Assembly (NCBI GenBank): GCA_945862325.1
Contig: CAMAXZ010000008.1
Span: forward strand, 61,326 to 125,325
Length of the DNA: 64,000 bases
Source: Klebsiella pneumoniae
GTDB lineage: Bacteria; Myxococcota_A; UBA796; SXON01
Direction of reading: 5' to 3'
Shown: piece after piece, positions 10,838 to 20,000 of the stretch
How positions within the stretch are numbered: the stretch's first letter is position 1
Layout of the letters: the number at the start of each line of letters is the position of its first letter
Program-made: the position numbers and the translations under genes
Notes under the pieces: model-generated
The model's database searches: none
What the model was told of the DNA's origin: nothing
The model's input: only the letters and a program-made list of their open reading frames with translations

Positions 10838-11192
10838 GAACCTCTCGCTCAGAGTCGCCATCGAGCTGCGCGCCGACGGGCACGACGTGGCCCACCTCCG
10901 CGAACGCGGCCGGCTCGGCATCGCAGACCCGGAGGTGCTCGAACTGGCCTTCGCCGAGGACCGCGTGCTCGTCACCGCCAACGTCGGCGACTTCCGCAAG
11001 CTCGCCGCCGCTCGTGAGGTTCACGCCGGCATCGTCTTGCTCCTCGACGGTGGCCTCCGCCGCGACGAGCAGCTCGAAGTCCTCCGCCGGGTGATTGTCG
11101 CCTTGGAGGCGGACGGCGACCTCGTCAATCGGGCCCTGACGGTCGCCCTGGACGGTGGGTTCAGCATTGAGGAGCTGTCCACCGGCGGGTGA
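10815..11192 (+). CDS. DUF5615 PIN-like toxin
   Basis: A 125-residue protein starting at GTG 10815, chosen because GGGAGG lies just upstream and because the family begins exactly with VKLLLDENLS. Conserved acidic residues are visible: DEN near the start, HLRERGRLGIADPEVL in the middle, and VLVTANVGDF, the place of the usual TxDxDF motif (here N replaces the first Asp). DUF5615 proteins have a PIN-like RNase fold (Mut7-C relatives) and act as toxins paired with DUF433. The start lies within the antitoxin gene, implying translational coupling. Replacement of one active-site Asp by Asn may weaken nuclease activity. Confidence 0.8.
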   Translation: MVKLLLDENLSLRVAIELRADGHDVAHLRERGRLGIADPEVLELAFAEDRVLVTANVGDFRKLAAAREVHAGIVLLLDGGLRRDEQLEVLRRVIVALEADGDLVNRALTVALDGGFSIEELSTGG

Positions 11193-11551
11193 GCACCTAC
11201 CCAGGAGAGGTACGGCTCGTCGAACGCGAGCCGCCGGTTGGGCTCGTTGAGCAGGCTGTCGATGACCACGTCGGAGATCTCGGCGATATCCGAGGTAGAG
11301 AGCCCAGGCTCCGCGGCTGTCAGCAGTGGTGTCAGGGCCTCGTACAGGTCGGAACGGCGGGCTCCGTAGCCGAGGCCCATGTGCTCGATGGCGCTGTCGA
11401 TCACCCGGAGCGCGAGGCCGCGCAGGTCGTGCGGCCCGAGGTCGCGGCCACGGCTCGCCTTGCTCGCCTCGACACGATGGACCGGTGCGGTGCGGACGAG
11501 CGACCGGAGGCGACGAGTGAGCGTGTGTTCCCAGCGTTCGGCTTCGGGCAT
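11193..11551 (-). pseudogene. N-terminal remnant of an unidentified gene
   Basis: From ATG 11551 the minus frame reads as an ordinary helical protein (RVIDSAIEHMGLGYGARRSD, later EISDVVIDSLLNEPNRRLAF and DEPYLSW). At about 11215-11193 it then runs into the antisense of the DUF5615 toxin, where it stays open only by chance. The real C-terminus therefore appears to have been replaced when the toxin-antitoxin module arrived or when DNA was deleted. I do not recognise the family. The only structural hint is an N-terminal alpha-helical, possibly winged-helix, domain. No convincing Shine-Dalgarno is visible. Confidence 0.4.
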
Positions 11552-11673
11552 GGAGACCGGCAGGTATCCTGACCCTGCCCCCGAGGCCGTCCCCACGATC
11601 CCCGTCAGACTCCGGCCTCAACCCGTCGCCGAGCCCGCGCCTGTCGTGGGACACCCGCGCGCACCCCTCCGCC

Positions 11674-12723
11674 TCACCCCCCCACGACCCACTCCGCCGC
11701 GGCCTCCCCGCTCAGCGGGGCGAGCTTGAACGCGTGGCCGCTGCACGCGGTCATGGCGCACACGCGCGTGTACCCGGGCGCGGGACCGACGTGCAGCGCG
11801 TCGCCGGGGGCGTTGGTGTAGAAGCAGGTGTGCGCCCCGACGCGCGGTCCGAGGCCGGGGGTGAACCAGTCGCGGAGCCGCGCCTCGACGCGCGCGAGCT
11901 CGGCCGGGTCGGGCGGGACGACGCGATCGGGGTCGTCGTCGCCGGTGCCGGTGCCGTGCCAGGCGGCCTTCATGCGGCCGTCGAACGTGGGGAGGCCGTA
12001 GTGAAGCCCGTCGACGCCGAGGTGCACCCACGCCGGGCTGCGGCCCGGAGCGACGTCCGCTGCCCAATACCCGACGTGCTGGCGCGCGGGACGGGCACGA
12101 TGCGACAGCGCCGGGAGCAGGCGGCGTGTCCATGGGCCCGCCGCCACGACGACGCGCTCCCCACGAACCGCCGCGCCCACGAGCGTGACGCCGTCGGCGT
12201 CCTCCTCGAGCGCGTCGACGCGGGCCGTCACGCGGCGCACTCCGGCCGCGGCGAGGCGGCCCTGGAGGGCGCGCATGGCCCGGCCGGCCGCGATGACGCC
12301 GGCGGTGTGGTCGTGGAGGACCCGCTCGGCGTCGGCGAACCGCATGTGGGGGAAGCGGCGCCGCGCCTCGGTCGGGTCGATCTCGTCGACGCGCGCACCA
12401 CCCTCCCGAACCGCGGCGGCGTAGCTCGGCATCGGGCCGCCCTCGGGCCCCCAGAACACCGCGGGCCCCGGCGCGATCAGCGCGGCGCCGAGGTCGGCCT
12501 CGAGGGCGGGCCAGAGCTCCTCACGCGCGCGGGTCATCGCCCGCACGCCCTCGGGCGTCGCGTAGCTGGAACGCGTGATGCGCTCCTCTCCGTGGCTGGA
12601 GCCGTACGAGTGCCCGTCGGGGTGTTGGTCGACGAGCACGATCGCGTCCGCCGACAGACGCCGAAGGAGGTGCCAGGCGGTGCACAGCCCGTTGATCCCC
12701 GCGCCGAGGATGACGACGGTCAC
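11674..12723 (-). CDS. FAD-dependent oxidoreductase, monomeric sarcosine oxidase/MTOX family
   Basis: About 350 residues. VVILGAGINGLCTAWHLL at the N-terminus is the Rossmann FAD-binding fingerprint, and HTCFYTNAPGD contains the cysteine that in sarcosine oxidase forms the covalent flavin link. The C-terminal SGHAFKLAPLSGE is also typical. The family oxidises N-methylated amino acids (sarcosine, N-methyltryptophan) with release of H2O2. The start is taken as GTG 12723, which overlaps the TGA of the upstream FG-GAP gene as GTGA and places the Rossmann motif at the terminus. The ATG at 12744 would give an odd extension. The exact substrate is not deducible. Confidence 0.8.
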   Translation of the reverse strand: MTVVILGAGINGLCTAWHLLRRLSADAIVLVDQHPDGHSYGSSHGEERITRSSYATPEGVRAMTRAREELWPALEADLGAALIAPGPAVFWGPEGGPMPSYAAAVREGGARVDEIDPTEARRRFPHMRFADAERVLHDHTAGVIAAGRAMRALQGRLAAAGVRRVTARVDALEEDADGVTLVGAAVRGERVVVAAGPWTRRLLPALSHRARPARQHVGYWAADVAPGRSPAWVHLGVDGLHYGLPTFDGRMKAAWHGTGTGDDDPDRVVPPDPAELARVEARLRDWFTPGLGPRVGAHTCFYTNAPGDALHVGPAPGYTRVCAMTACSGHAFKLAPLSGEAAAEWVVGG

Positions 12724-14513
12724 GGCGCGCCCCCACACGGCCAATCCCCCAACCCCACCTCGTTGTCCGCTTCGTCACATTCCTCGACCGCCCCGGGCAG
12801 ATCGACCACCACGCGGACTCCGGGCTTCCAATCGGCGCGTCGGAGCTCGAAGCCGTAGTGGGCGCCCGCGCCGCTCAGGAGGGCGCCGGACGCGGACGCG
12901 ACGAGGTCGGCGCGATGGTAGACGCCGACCTCGAACGCGGAGGTGCCGGCGAGGCCGGTGTTCGCGACGGGGACGACGACCTCGACGACGCCCTCGTCGC
13001 AGCGGGCCGTGCACAGCTCGATGGGGCCGAGCTCGAGGTCGGCGAGGTCGGTCGAGGCGCCGAGGGTGCTGCCGCCCGCGCGAAAGCTGTTCCATGTGTC
13101 CCAGTTGGACGCTTGGGCGGCGGGGATGGAGCTGTCGTCGTCGATGTGCGTGATGTGGTACGCGTATTGGTTCCACACCGGGCGGGAGGGCCGCCAACTG
13201 TCGTCGGCGTCGCCGATGACGGTGAGGCCGTTGTAGCCGTCGTAGGCGTAGTCGTTGGACGGCAGGACGATCTCGGTGGAACCGTCATTGTCGACGTCGA
13301 CGATCAAGGGGTATTCGTACAGCGTGCCAGACCCGTGGTTGTCGTCCTGCATCTTCACGGCGCCGGTGGCGCCGTCGTACACCCAGAGCGTGATCTCGTC
13401 GGCGTAGACGACGTCCGAAGCGCCGTCGCCCTCGAAGTCGAACACCGAGCTGCCGGTCACGCTGGACGACCAGTCCTGCACGGCGGCGCTCCACGTCACC
13501 ACGCCGTCGGTGTCGAACACGCTGTAGAAGTAGGCTCCCGCGACGCCGACCTCGGGGTAGCCGTCGTTGTCGAAGTCCGCGACGGTCGGGGGGCCGCCTC
13601 CGCCGCCGGGCACCGCGGTGGTCCACCGCACCGCGCCGTCAGCGCCGGTCAGCCACACGGCGCCGCCGGCGGTGTGGACGAGCTCGGGGCGTCCGTCGAG
13701 GTCGAAGTCCCCGGCGGCCGCCCAACCGTCGGGGGCGGCCGACTGCCAGAGGGTGGTGCCGTCACCTCGATAGACGGTGTTGCCCGCCACCACCTCGAGC
13801 CGTGTGTCGCCGACGAGATCGATCGCGAAGCTGAACCAATAGCCGTGGCCGGCGTCGCCGGTCCAGCGCACGGTTCCGTCGGCGTTGATCACCTGCCGGC
13901 CGAACACGACTTCGGACCTTCCGTCTCCGTCGATGTCGGCGAACGCGGGGGCGCCGTAGCCGTAGGTCTCGGTGCCGCCGGCCCACTTGAAGCTGCCGTC
14001 GGCGTTCACGCAGACGACGGCCACCTCGACCCCCGCGGCGCACACCTCGGGGGTGCCGTCCGCGTCGAGGTCGCCAATCGCGACGCCGCCCGCGGAGTAC
14101 ACATGGTACCCGCCGGGGTCGAACACCGACCACCAGGTGCCGCTTCCGTCCCCGGAGACGAGGGTGAGCGTGCCCGCGCTGGTGTACGCGCCCCCGCTGA
14201 AGGCGGTGAACGCGAGGTCGGGGGTGTCGTCGGCGTCGATGTCGCCGTCGCCGTCGTCGTCGGTGACGTTGGCCGCCGCGGGCGTCGACATCACGTCGTC
14301 GAAGCCGGGGAACGTCGGGTTGTCCGACCAGCTCCACTCCACGACGGGGGTGAAGGTGCCCGCCTCGGCGGCCACCACACACGCTTCGGACACCGTCGCG
14401 GCGTAGGGCACGCCGGGCTCGGGGCAGCCGGCGCCCGTGTCGAGGCCCTCGGGATCCTCGGACTTGGGGATGACGTCGTAGTCGCTGCACGCGGCGACGA
14501 GGGCGATCAGCAC
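12720..14513 (-). CDS. FG-GAP/VCBS repeat lipoprotein
   Basis: A 597-residue secreted protein beginning at GTG 14513 with GGAG upstream. The signal peptide is only about nine residues before Cys9 (MLIALVAAC). Several propeller blades follow with calcium-loop motifs such as DLDADGTPE, DIDGDGRSE, DFDLDGRPE and DFDNDGYPE, typical of integrin-like FG-GAP/VCBS proteins. The C-terminal ~110 residues resemble a CARDB-like adhesion module (VPVANTGLAGTSAFEVGV). The family works in adhesion or surface recognition. It is translationally coupled to the downstream flavin oxidase, although a functional link is not obvious. Confidence 0.8.
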   Translation of the reverse strand: MLIALVAACSDYDVIPKSEDPEGLDTGAGCPEPGVPYAATVSEACVVAAEAGTFTPVVEWSWSDNPTFPGFDDVMSTPAAANVTDDDGDGDIDADDTPDLAFTAFSGGAYTSAGTLTLVSGDGSGTWWSVFDPGGYHVYSAGGVAIGDLDADGTPEVCAAGVEVAVVCVNADGSFKWAGGTETYGYGAPAFADIDGDGRSEVVFGRQVINADGTVRWTGDAGHGYWFSFAIDLVGDTRLEVVAGNTVYRGDGTTLWQSAAPDGWAAAGDFDLDGRPELVHTAGGAVWLTGADGAVRWTTAVPGGGGGPPTVADFDNDGYPEVGVAGAYFYSVFDTDGVVTWSAAVQDWSSSVTGSSVFDFEGDGASDVVYADEITLWVYDGATGAVKMQDDNHGSGTLYEYPLIVDVDNDGSTEIVLPSNDYAYDGYNGLTVIGDADDSWRPSRPVWNQYAYHITHIDDDSSIPAAQASNWDTWNSFRAGGSTLGASTDLADLELGPIELCTARCDEGVVEVVVPVANTGLAGTSAFEVGVYHRADLVASASGALLSGAGAHYGFELRRADWKPGVRVVVDLPGAVEECDEADNEVGLGDWPCGGAP

Positions 14514-14645
14514 GGGAGGCTCCGCGGGAGTCCGCGTTGTACCGCGGATCGGGGTCTCCGGATCAAGGCCCTTGCACGAGCCGCGAGGTCCCGGTCCATG
14601 CGCGCGAGCGCGCGGGCGTCGTCGCGCACGCCGCGCGCACGACCG

Positions 14646-15650
14646 TCAGCACGCGGACCCCAGCCCGTCGACCAGGGCCTCCCACGCCGGGGGCTGGGGC
14701 TGCCCCGGCTTTCGGGCGCCGAAGAGCTGCACGGCGAGGGTGCCGTCCACGTCGAAGACCTCCAGCGAGGTCACGATGCCGTCGGCGGTGGGCTTTCGGA
14801 CCCGGCAGCAGGCGGCGAGGCGGTCGAGGCGCACGTGGAGGTTGAAGTCGGGGTCGAGCACGTTCAGCGAGCCGGGCGTCGGGACCAGCCGGCGCACGGG
14901 CCCGGTGTGGATCTGGATACAGCCAGGGTTCCCGACGAAGATCATGATCGGGAGCTCCGCCGCCGCCGCACGCTCGAGGGCCGCGGCGAGGGTGCACGGG
15001 GGGAGCGCGCAGACCATCTCTGGCGGCGCGAGGCGGAGCGCCTGGGTTCGTGTGACGTTGAAGTTGCGGAGCAACATCACGAACTCGTGGGTGTCGGTCA
15101 TCGCGCGCCAGGCGGCGTGGAGCCCTTCGACGTCCACCGCGTCGTCCGCGATCGCGGGCTTCGGCGTGGGGCGAGCGGTCGGGGCGGGAGGCTCCTCGTC
15201 GGCGCGGAGCGCGTCGCGGAGCGACGCCCACTCCGGCACGCCGTCGGGCTCGCTCACGTAGACCTTGTGCACCGCCTCGCCGTGGGCGTCGAAGATCTGG
15301 ACGCTTCGGCGTTCGTTCTCCACGACGGCCCACGCCGTGCACCACCGCGCGAGGAAGAGGCGGAGATCGATGTCCGGCCCGAGGACGAGGCGCACGGGGC
15401 CCTCGCCCTCCGCGGGCGCGTAGGTGCCGCGTCGCTCGTGGACCGCGGTCTCGTTGCGCGTGAGCGCCATGACGCGCCCGAGGGAGGGGAGCGCGGCGAG
15501 GGGCTCGGTCCAGCGCGGGCGGAGCGCGACGCCCCCGCGGGCGGCGACGATCTCCATCTCGGTCACGCCGAGGGCGGCGGCGAGGTCGCGGGCGCGCGCA
15601 CGGCCCGTGGACTGCTGCAAGGTTTCGATGCGTTCGAGCAGGGGGTTCAC
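14646..15650 (-). CDS. Hemin-degrading factor (HemS/HmuS family)
   Basis: A 334-residue protein beginning at GTG 15650, which overlaps the stop of the heme ABC ATPase fragment as GTGA. RARDLAAALGVTEMEIVAAR at the N-terminus and MALTRNETAVHERRGTY are characteristic of HemS/HmuS, and the later FVMLLRNFNVTRTQALRLAP is the second copy of the same half-domain. The family binds heme in the cytoplasm and traffics or degrades it for iron. Gene order hmuV-hemS is normal for heme-uptake operons, but everything upstream of the last part of hmuV is missing (see the junction near 15818). This leaves the gene without its transporter and perhaps without its promoter. Confidence 0.85.
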   Translation of the reverse strand: MNPLLERIETLQQSTGRARARDLAAALGVTEMEIVAARGGVALRPRWTEPLAALPSLGRVMALTRNETAVHERRGTYAPAEGEGPVRLVLGPDIDLRLFLARWCTAWAVVENERRSVQIFDAHGEAVHKVYVSEPDGVPEWASLRDALRADEEPPAPTARPTPKPAIADDAVDVEGLHAAWRAMTDTHEFVMLLRNFNVTRTQALRLAPPEMVCALPPCTLAAALERAAAAELPIMIFVGNPGCIQIHTGPVRRLVPTPGSLNVLDPDFNLHVRLDRLAACCRVRKPTADGIVTSLEVFDVDGTLAVQLFGARKPGQPQPPAWEALVDGLGSAC

Positions 15651-15818
15651 GAGGACTCCGGAGCGTGGGCGGGGACGATCACCGCGCGGCCGTCGACTCG
15701 GCCGCCGCGGAAGGGGATGCCCCACGTCGCGGTGACGACCGCAGGGTCGAGCACCACGTCGGCGGGGCCGTGCGCGAGGAGGCGGCCGCGGTCCAGCAAC
15801 GCGACCCGGTGCGCCCAC
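15647..15818 (-). pseudogene. C-terminal fragment of heme ABC transporter ATPase (HmuV-like)
   Basis: The last ~57 residues of an ABC ATPase (WAHRVALLDRGRLLAHGPAD, then DVVLDPAVVTATWGI) end in a stop that overlaps the hemin-degrading factor start. Walker A, the signature motif and Walker B are absent. Upstream of Trp the minus frame turns into the antisense of a different gene. It cannot be a working ATPase. Confidence 0.75.
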
Positions 15819-16121
15819 CTCGAGCGCCTGAGCGCCGAAGCCGCCAACGAGACCGCGCAGGCGGCCGCCCAGGCCCACGCGCGGGACGTGCGTGTGCGCG
15901 CCGAAGGCGACGCGGCCGCGCGGCAGCTCGCCTACGACGTGGATCTCGCCGCGGAGGCCCGTCGGCTCGACGCATATGCCGCGCTGTCGCCGTCGTTGGT
16001 GCTGGGCCTCGCCGCGCAGGAGGCCGCTCGGAAGATCACTTCGATCAACCACCTCAACATCAGCCCGGATCTGCTCGGCAGCGCCTTCGGCGAGCAGCTC
16101 CGGAAGTCGGCCGGCGAATGA
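15819..16121 (+). pseudogene. C-terminal fragment of SPFH/band-7-like protein
   Basis: Plus-strand frame ending at TGA 16119-16121. It reads HLERLSAEAANETAQAAAQA, an alanine/arginine-rich coiled coil, then LSPSLVLGLAAQEAARKITS and NHLNISPDLLGSAF, which resembles the tail of flotillin-like SPFH proteins. The SPFH domain itself is missing: immediately to the left the sequence is the antisense of hmuV. The stop overlaps the start of the NAD-kinase-like gene as ATGA, so the two genes were once a coupled operon. Family assignment is from the coiled-coil and tail pattern only. Confidence 0.55.
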
Positions 16122-17047
16122 AGCTCGGGGTCTCCCTTCCCCGCATCGTCGTCGTCACCCGCAAGACGCCCCTGGAAGAGCTGAAGGCCCGCCACGGCAC
16201 GCTCGGTCAGGCGCAGTTCTTCCTCGCGGCGCGCAAGCAGCGCGCGGATTGGTTCGAGCGGGCCGACGCGCAGCTCCAGGAGGGCGTCCGTACGGTGCTC
16301 GCGGCGCTCCCGGGCGATCGACGGCGCGCGCGGGTCGATCGGGACGAGGTGGACCGGTTCGTGTTCGAGCCCGAGGACGTCGTGCTCGCGGTCGGACAGG
16401 ACGGGCTCGTGGCCAACGTCGCGAAGTACCTCGACGGTCAGGCGCTCGTGGGGGTGAACCCCGACCCCGACCGGTACGACGGGGTGTTGTGCCGGGTTCG
16501 GCCCGAGCGGGCGGCGGCGGCCGTGGCCTGGCTCGACACCCGAAAGGGGGCGGAGTTTCGGGAAGAGCGGAGGGTGCTCGCGAGGGTGGAGCGGGAGGAC
16601 GGTCAGGTGCTGCACGCCCTGAACGAGGTGTTCATCGGCCACGCCAGCCACCAGAGCGCGCGGTACGTCCTCCACGCCGACGGCGCTCAGGAGCGCCAAT
16701 CCTCCAGCGGGATCCTCGTCTGCACGGGCACCGGGGCGACCGGGTGGGCGCGGTCGGTCACCCGTCAACGGGCCCGCGCGCCCGCGCTGCCCGCGCCGGA
16801 AGAGCGCCGCCTGGTGTGGCTCGTGCGCGAACCCTTCCCGAGCGTGTCGACGGGGGTCTCGCTCGAGGACGGCGCGGTGGGCGATGGAGAGGCGCTGCGC
16901 GTCGTGTCGGAGATGGGCGATCGCGGCGTCATCTTTGCGGACGGCATCGAGACCGACGTGCTCGAGTTCACGAGCGGCCAGGTGGCGACGGTGGCCGTCG
17001 CCGCCCGGGCGCTGCGCCTCGTGACCCCCGCCGCGCGCGCTCAGTAG
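16118..17047 (+). CDS. NAD kinase-like (ATP-NAD/diacylglycerol kinase superfamily) protein
   Basis: A 309-residue protein starting at ATG 16118. DVVLAVGQDGLVANVAKYL sits where NAD kinases have the GGDGT catalytic motif; the Asp is kept but the preceding Gly is Gln and the following Thr is Leu. LNEVFIGHASHQSARY matches the NE/D motif, and SSSGILVCTGTGATGWARS matches the conserved glycine-rich loop of the C-terminal domain. It may phosphorylate NAD or a different ligand such as a sugar. It was coupled to the truncated SPFH gene upstream and converges, with a 7-nt overlap, on the giant lipoprotein. If the breakpoint upstream is real, its promoter may be lost. Confidence 0.7.
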   Translation: MKLGVSLPRIVVVTRKTPLEELKARHGTLGQAQFFLAARKQRADWFERADAQLQEGVRTVLAALPGDRRRARVDRDEVDRFVFEPEDVVLAVGQDGLVANVAKYLDGQALVGVNPDPDRYDGVLCRVRPERAAAAVAWLDTRKGAEFREERRVLARVEREDGQVLHALNEVFIGHASHQSARYVLHADGAQERQSSSGILVCTGTGATGWARSVTRQRARAPALPAPEERRLVWLVREPFPSVSTGVSLEDGAVGDGEALRVVSEMGDRGVIFADGIETDVLEFTSGQVATVAVAARALRLVTPAARAQ

Positions 17048-20000
17048 CTGGAGATGCCGCACGCCCCGTCGGTGAACAGCGCCGCGACCTCGTCGTCGGT
17101 GAGCGCCGCGTCCCACAGGCCCACCTCGTCGAGCGCGCCGTCGAGGTAGCGACCGTAGCGGTTCATGTCGAAGCCGAGCACGAACGGCAGGCTGCCGTAC
17201 GGGATGGTCGAGTAGCCGGGGACGCTGCTGCTCACCTCGACGCCGTCGATGTACAGGCGCACGGTCGTGCGGTCCCAGGTCACGACGACGTGGGTCCACG
17301 CGCCGGTGCAGACGGGGGTCGCGTCGTACACGAACTCTTCGAGCGCGGACGTGCCACCCTCGACGTACACGCCAGGGCGCCCGGCGGGGTTCAGCACCAC
17401 CGCCCAGCCCGTGTACGCCGTGCTGCCGTTGCCGAGGCTCGTCAAGAAGTCGAGGTCCGTCGTAGGGAATGAATCCGGGCGCACCCACTGGGACACCGTC
17501 CACGAGGTCGGCTTGCTAGAGCTGACCGAGGCGCCGGAGGTGCCGACCTCGATGCCATCGCCCGCCACGCCGTCGCCGGCGCTCACGGTCCCGATCACGG
17601 TGCCGTCGTAGCCGTTTCCGGAGCTGTCCGTGAGGCGGCCCGACGAGAGGCCGGCGCCGCTCCAATACAGCACCGGCTCGGGGCCCGCGAAGAACGGCGT
17701 ACTGCCGCACGACGCCGGGTACAGGTACTCGTCGATGCACAGCTCGTCGCAGCTCGTCGTCGGGTCGCAGTCGTCGTCGATGCCGTTGTCGCACACCTCG
17801 GCGGCGCCGGGGTACACCGCGACGTTTGCGTCGTCGCAGTCCTCCGACGAGATGACGCCGTCGCCGTCCCCGTCCACGATGGCCTCGGGGCACACCTCGA
17901 ATTCGAGCAGGAACCAGTTGTCCGTGTAGGTCCCCGGCGAGGCGCAGCCGCCCGCCCACACCCAGTCGCCACCCGACGGGCCGGTGGGGCCCGTGCCCCA
18001 CGTCGACGTGCAGGCCGAGGTCGCCAACGAGCCGGTGTCGGCCGCCATCGCCGCGTATGGCGTCGTCGTCCAGGTGCTGGACGCGCCGTACGCCGACGGG
18101 GACTGGTACGCCGCGAGCCACAGCCCGAGCCCCGTGTCCCACGCGTCGTCGGTTGCGCCGGGCACCTCCACCCGCGCGTTGAAGCCGGCGATGGCGCGGG
18201 CGATGTCCTCCGCGTGCACGGCGATCGTGTGCGTGCCCGCCGTGGTGCTCGTGGTGAGGGTGGTCACCACGGACCAGCCCGTGGCCGAGCCCCAGGACGC
18301 CCCGTCGAACCAGGCCTCGAACGTGTCGTCCGCGGAGGTGGCCATGGAGACCGCGTAGGTGCAGTCGAGGTCCTCGTCGACCAGGCCGTCGCCGTCGTCG
18401 TCGGAACAGTCGCAGATCTCTTCGTCCACGCAGTCGGCGAGGCCGTCGCCGTCGGTGTCGGTGTAGCCTTCGTCCGCGGTGCCGTCGCCGTTGTTGTCGA
18501 GGCCGTCGCACTCCTCGGCGTCCAGGCAGTCGGCGAGGCCGTCGGCGTCGGTGTCCGCGTAGCCCTCGTCCACGGCGCCGTCGCCGTTGTTGTCGAGGCC
18601 GTCGCACTCCTCGGCGTCGACACAGTCGGCCGTGCCGTCGCCGTCGGTGTCGGGGTAGCCCTCGTCCACCGTGCCGTCGCCGTCGTTGTCGAGGCCGTCG
18701 CACTCCTCGGTGTCGACACAGTCGGCCACCCCGTCGCCGTCGGTGTCGGAGAAGCCCTCGTCGATCGTGCCGTCGCCGTTGTTGTCGAGGCCGTCGCAGT
18801 CTTCGGTGTCGACACAGTCGGCGACGCCGTCGCCGTCGGTGTCGGAGAAGCCGTCGTCGATCGTGCCGTCGCCGTTGTTGTCGAGGCCGTCGCAGTCCTC
18901 GGTGTCGACGCAGTCGCCGACGCCGTCCCCGTCGGTGTCGGGGGAGCCCTCGTCCACCTGACCGTCGCCGTTGTTGTCGACACCATCGCACTCTTCGGTG
19001 TCGAGGCAGTCCGCGATGCCGTCGGCGTCGGTGTCCTCGTGGTCTTCGTCGATCTCGCCGTCCCCGTCGTTGTCGAGGCCGTCGCAGTCCTCGACCTCGA
19101 TGCAATCGGCGATCCCGTCGAAGTCCGAGTCGACGTAGCCCTCGTCCACGGTGCCGTCGCCGTCGTTGTCCTCGCCGTCGCAGGCCTCGGTGTCCGAGTC
19201 GGGGCAGACCTGGATCTCGAGGTAGAACCAGTTCCGCGGGTACAGGTCCTCGCGGCTGCAGTCGGCCGCCCACACCCACGGCGCGCCGGAGGGGCTGTAG
19301 GTCCAGGTGCCGTTGCAGGTCGAGCTCGCGAGGTACGCGCTGTCGGGCTGCATCGCGGCGACGGCGGCGCCGGTCATCCAGGCCGCGCCGTAGGTGGTCG
19401 ACGGGTCGGTCGTGGTCACCCGCCACTGCCCGGCCCCGGTGTCGTAGCCGCCGGCGGACTGGCCCGGAACCTCGAGGTGCGCGTTGAAGCCGGCGATGCG
19501 CCCGGCCCGGTCGCGCGCGTAGGTCGCGAGGTGGTGGGTGCCCGCCGGCAGCGTGAACGTCTGGGTGTACAGGCTGCTCCAGCCGGCAGAGGACCCCGCG
19601 GCGACGCCGTCCACGTAGACGTTCATCAGGTCGTCGGCGGAGGCCGTGAGGGTGACCGCGTAGGCGCAGTCCATGCCCTCGTCGACGTCGCCGTCGCCGT
19701 CGTCGTCTTCGCAATTGCAGGTCTCCTGCACGCAGTCGGCGACGCCGTTCCCGTCGTCGTCGAAGCCTTCGTCGGTGTCCCCGTCGCCGTTGTTGTCGAC
19801 GCCGTCGCACTCCTCGACCTCCATGCAGTCGGCCGTGCCGTCGCCGTCGGTGTCGGGGAACGTCTCGTCGATCGCGCCGTCCGCGTTGTTGTCGAGGCCG
19901 TCGCACAGCTCGGTGTCCTCGTCGATGCAGTCGGCCACGCCGTCACCGTCGAGATCGCCGAAGTACTCGTCCACGAGCCCGTCGCCGTCGTTGTCGACGC

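Noticed and set aside
9381..11600. att site duplication bounding an island at ssrA
   Set aside because: I could not find a second copy of the ssrA 3' end within the following few kilobases.
14521..14645. RNA gene or terminator in the gap before the FG-GAP gene
   Set aside because: No convincing stem-loop, tRNA pattern or open frame; nothing recognisable.
12858..16121. 1087-codon plus-strand frame
   Set aside because: It is antisense to the FG-GAP and hemin-degrading genes for most of its length; only its last ~100 codons (after 15818) are real coding sequence.
18361..19200. CRISPR-like array
   Set aside because: The repeats are in frame, encode DTDGDGxADC units and have no unique spacers.
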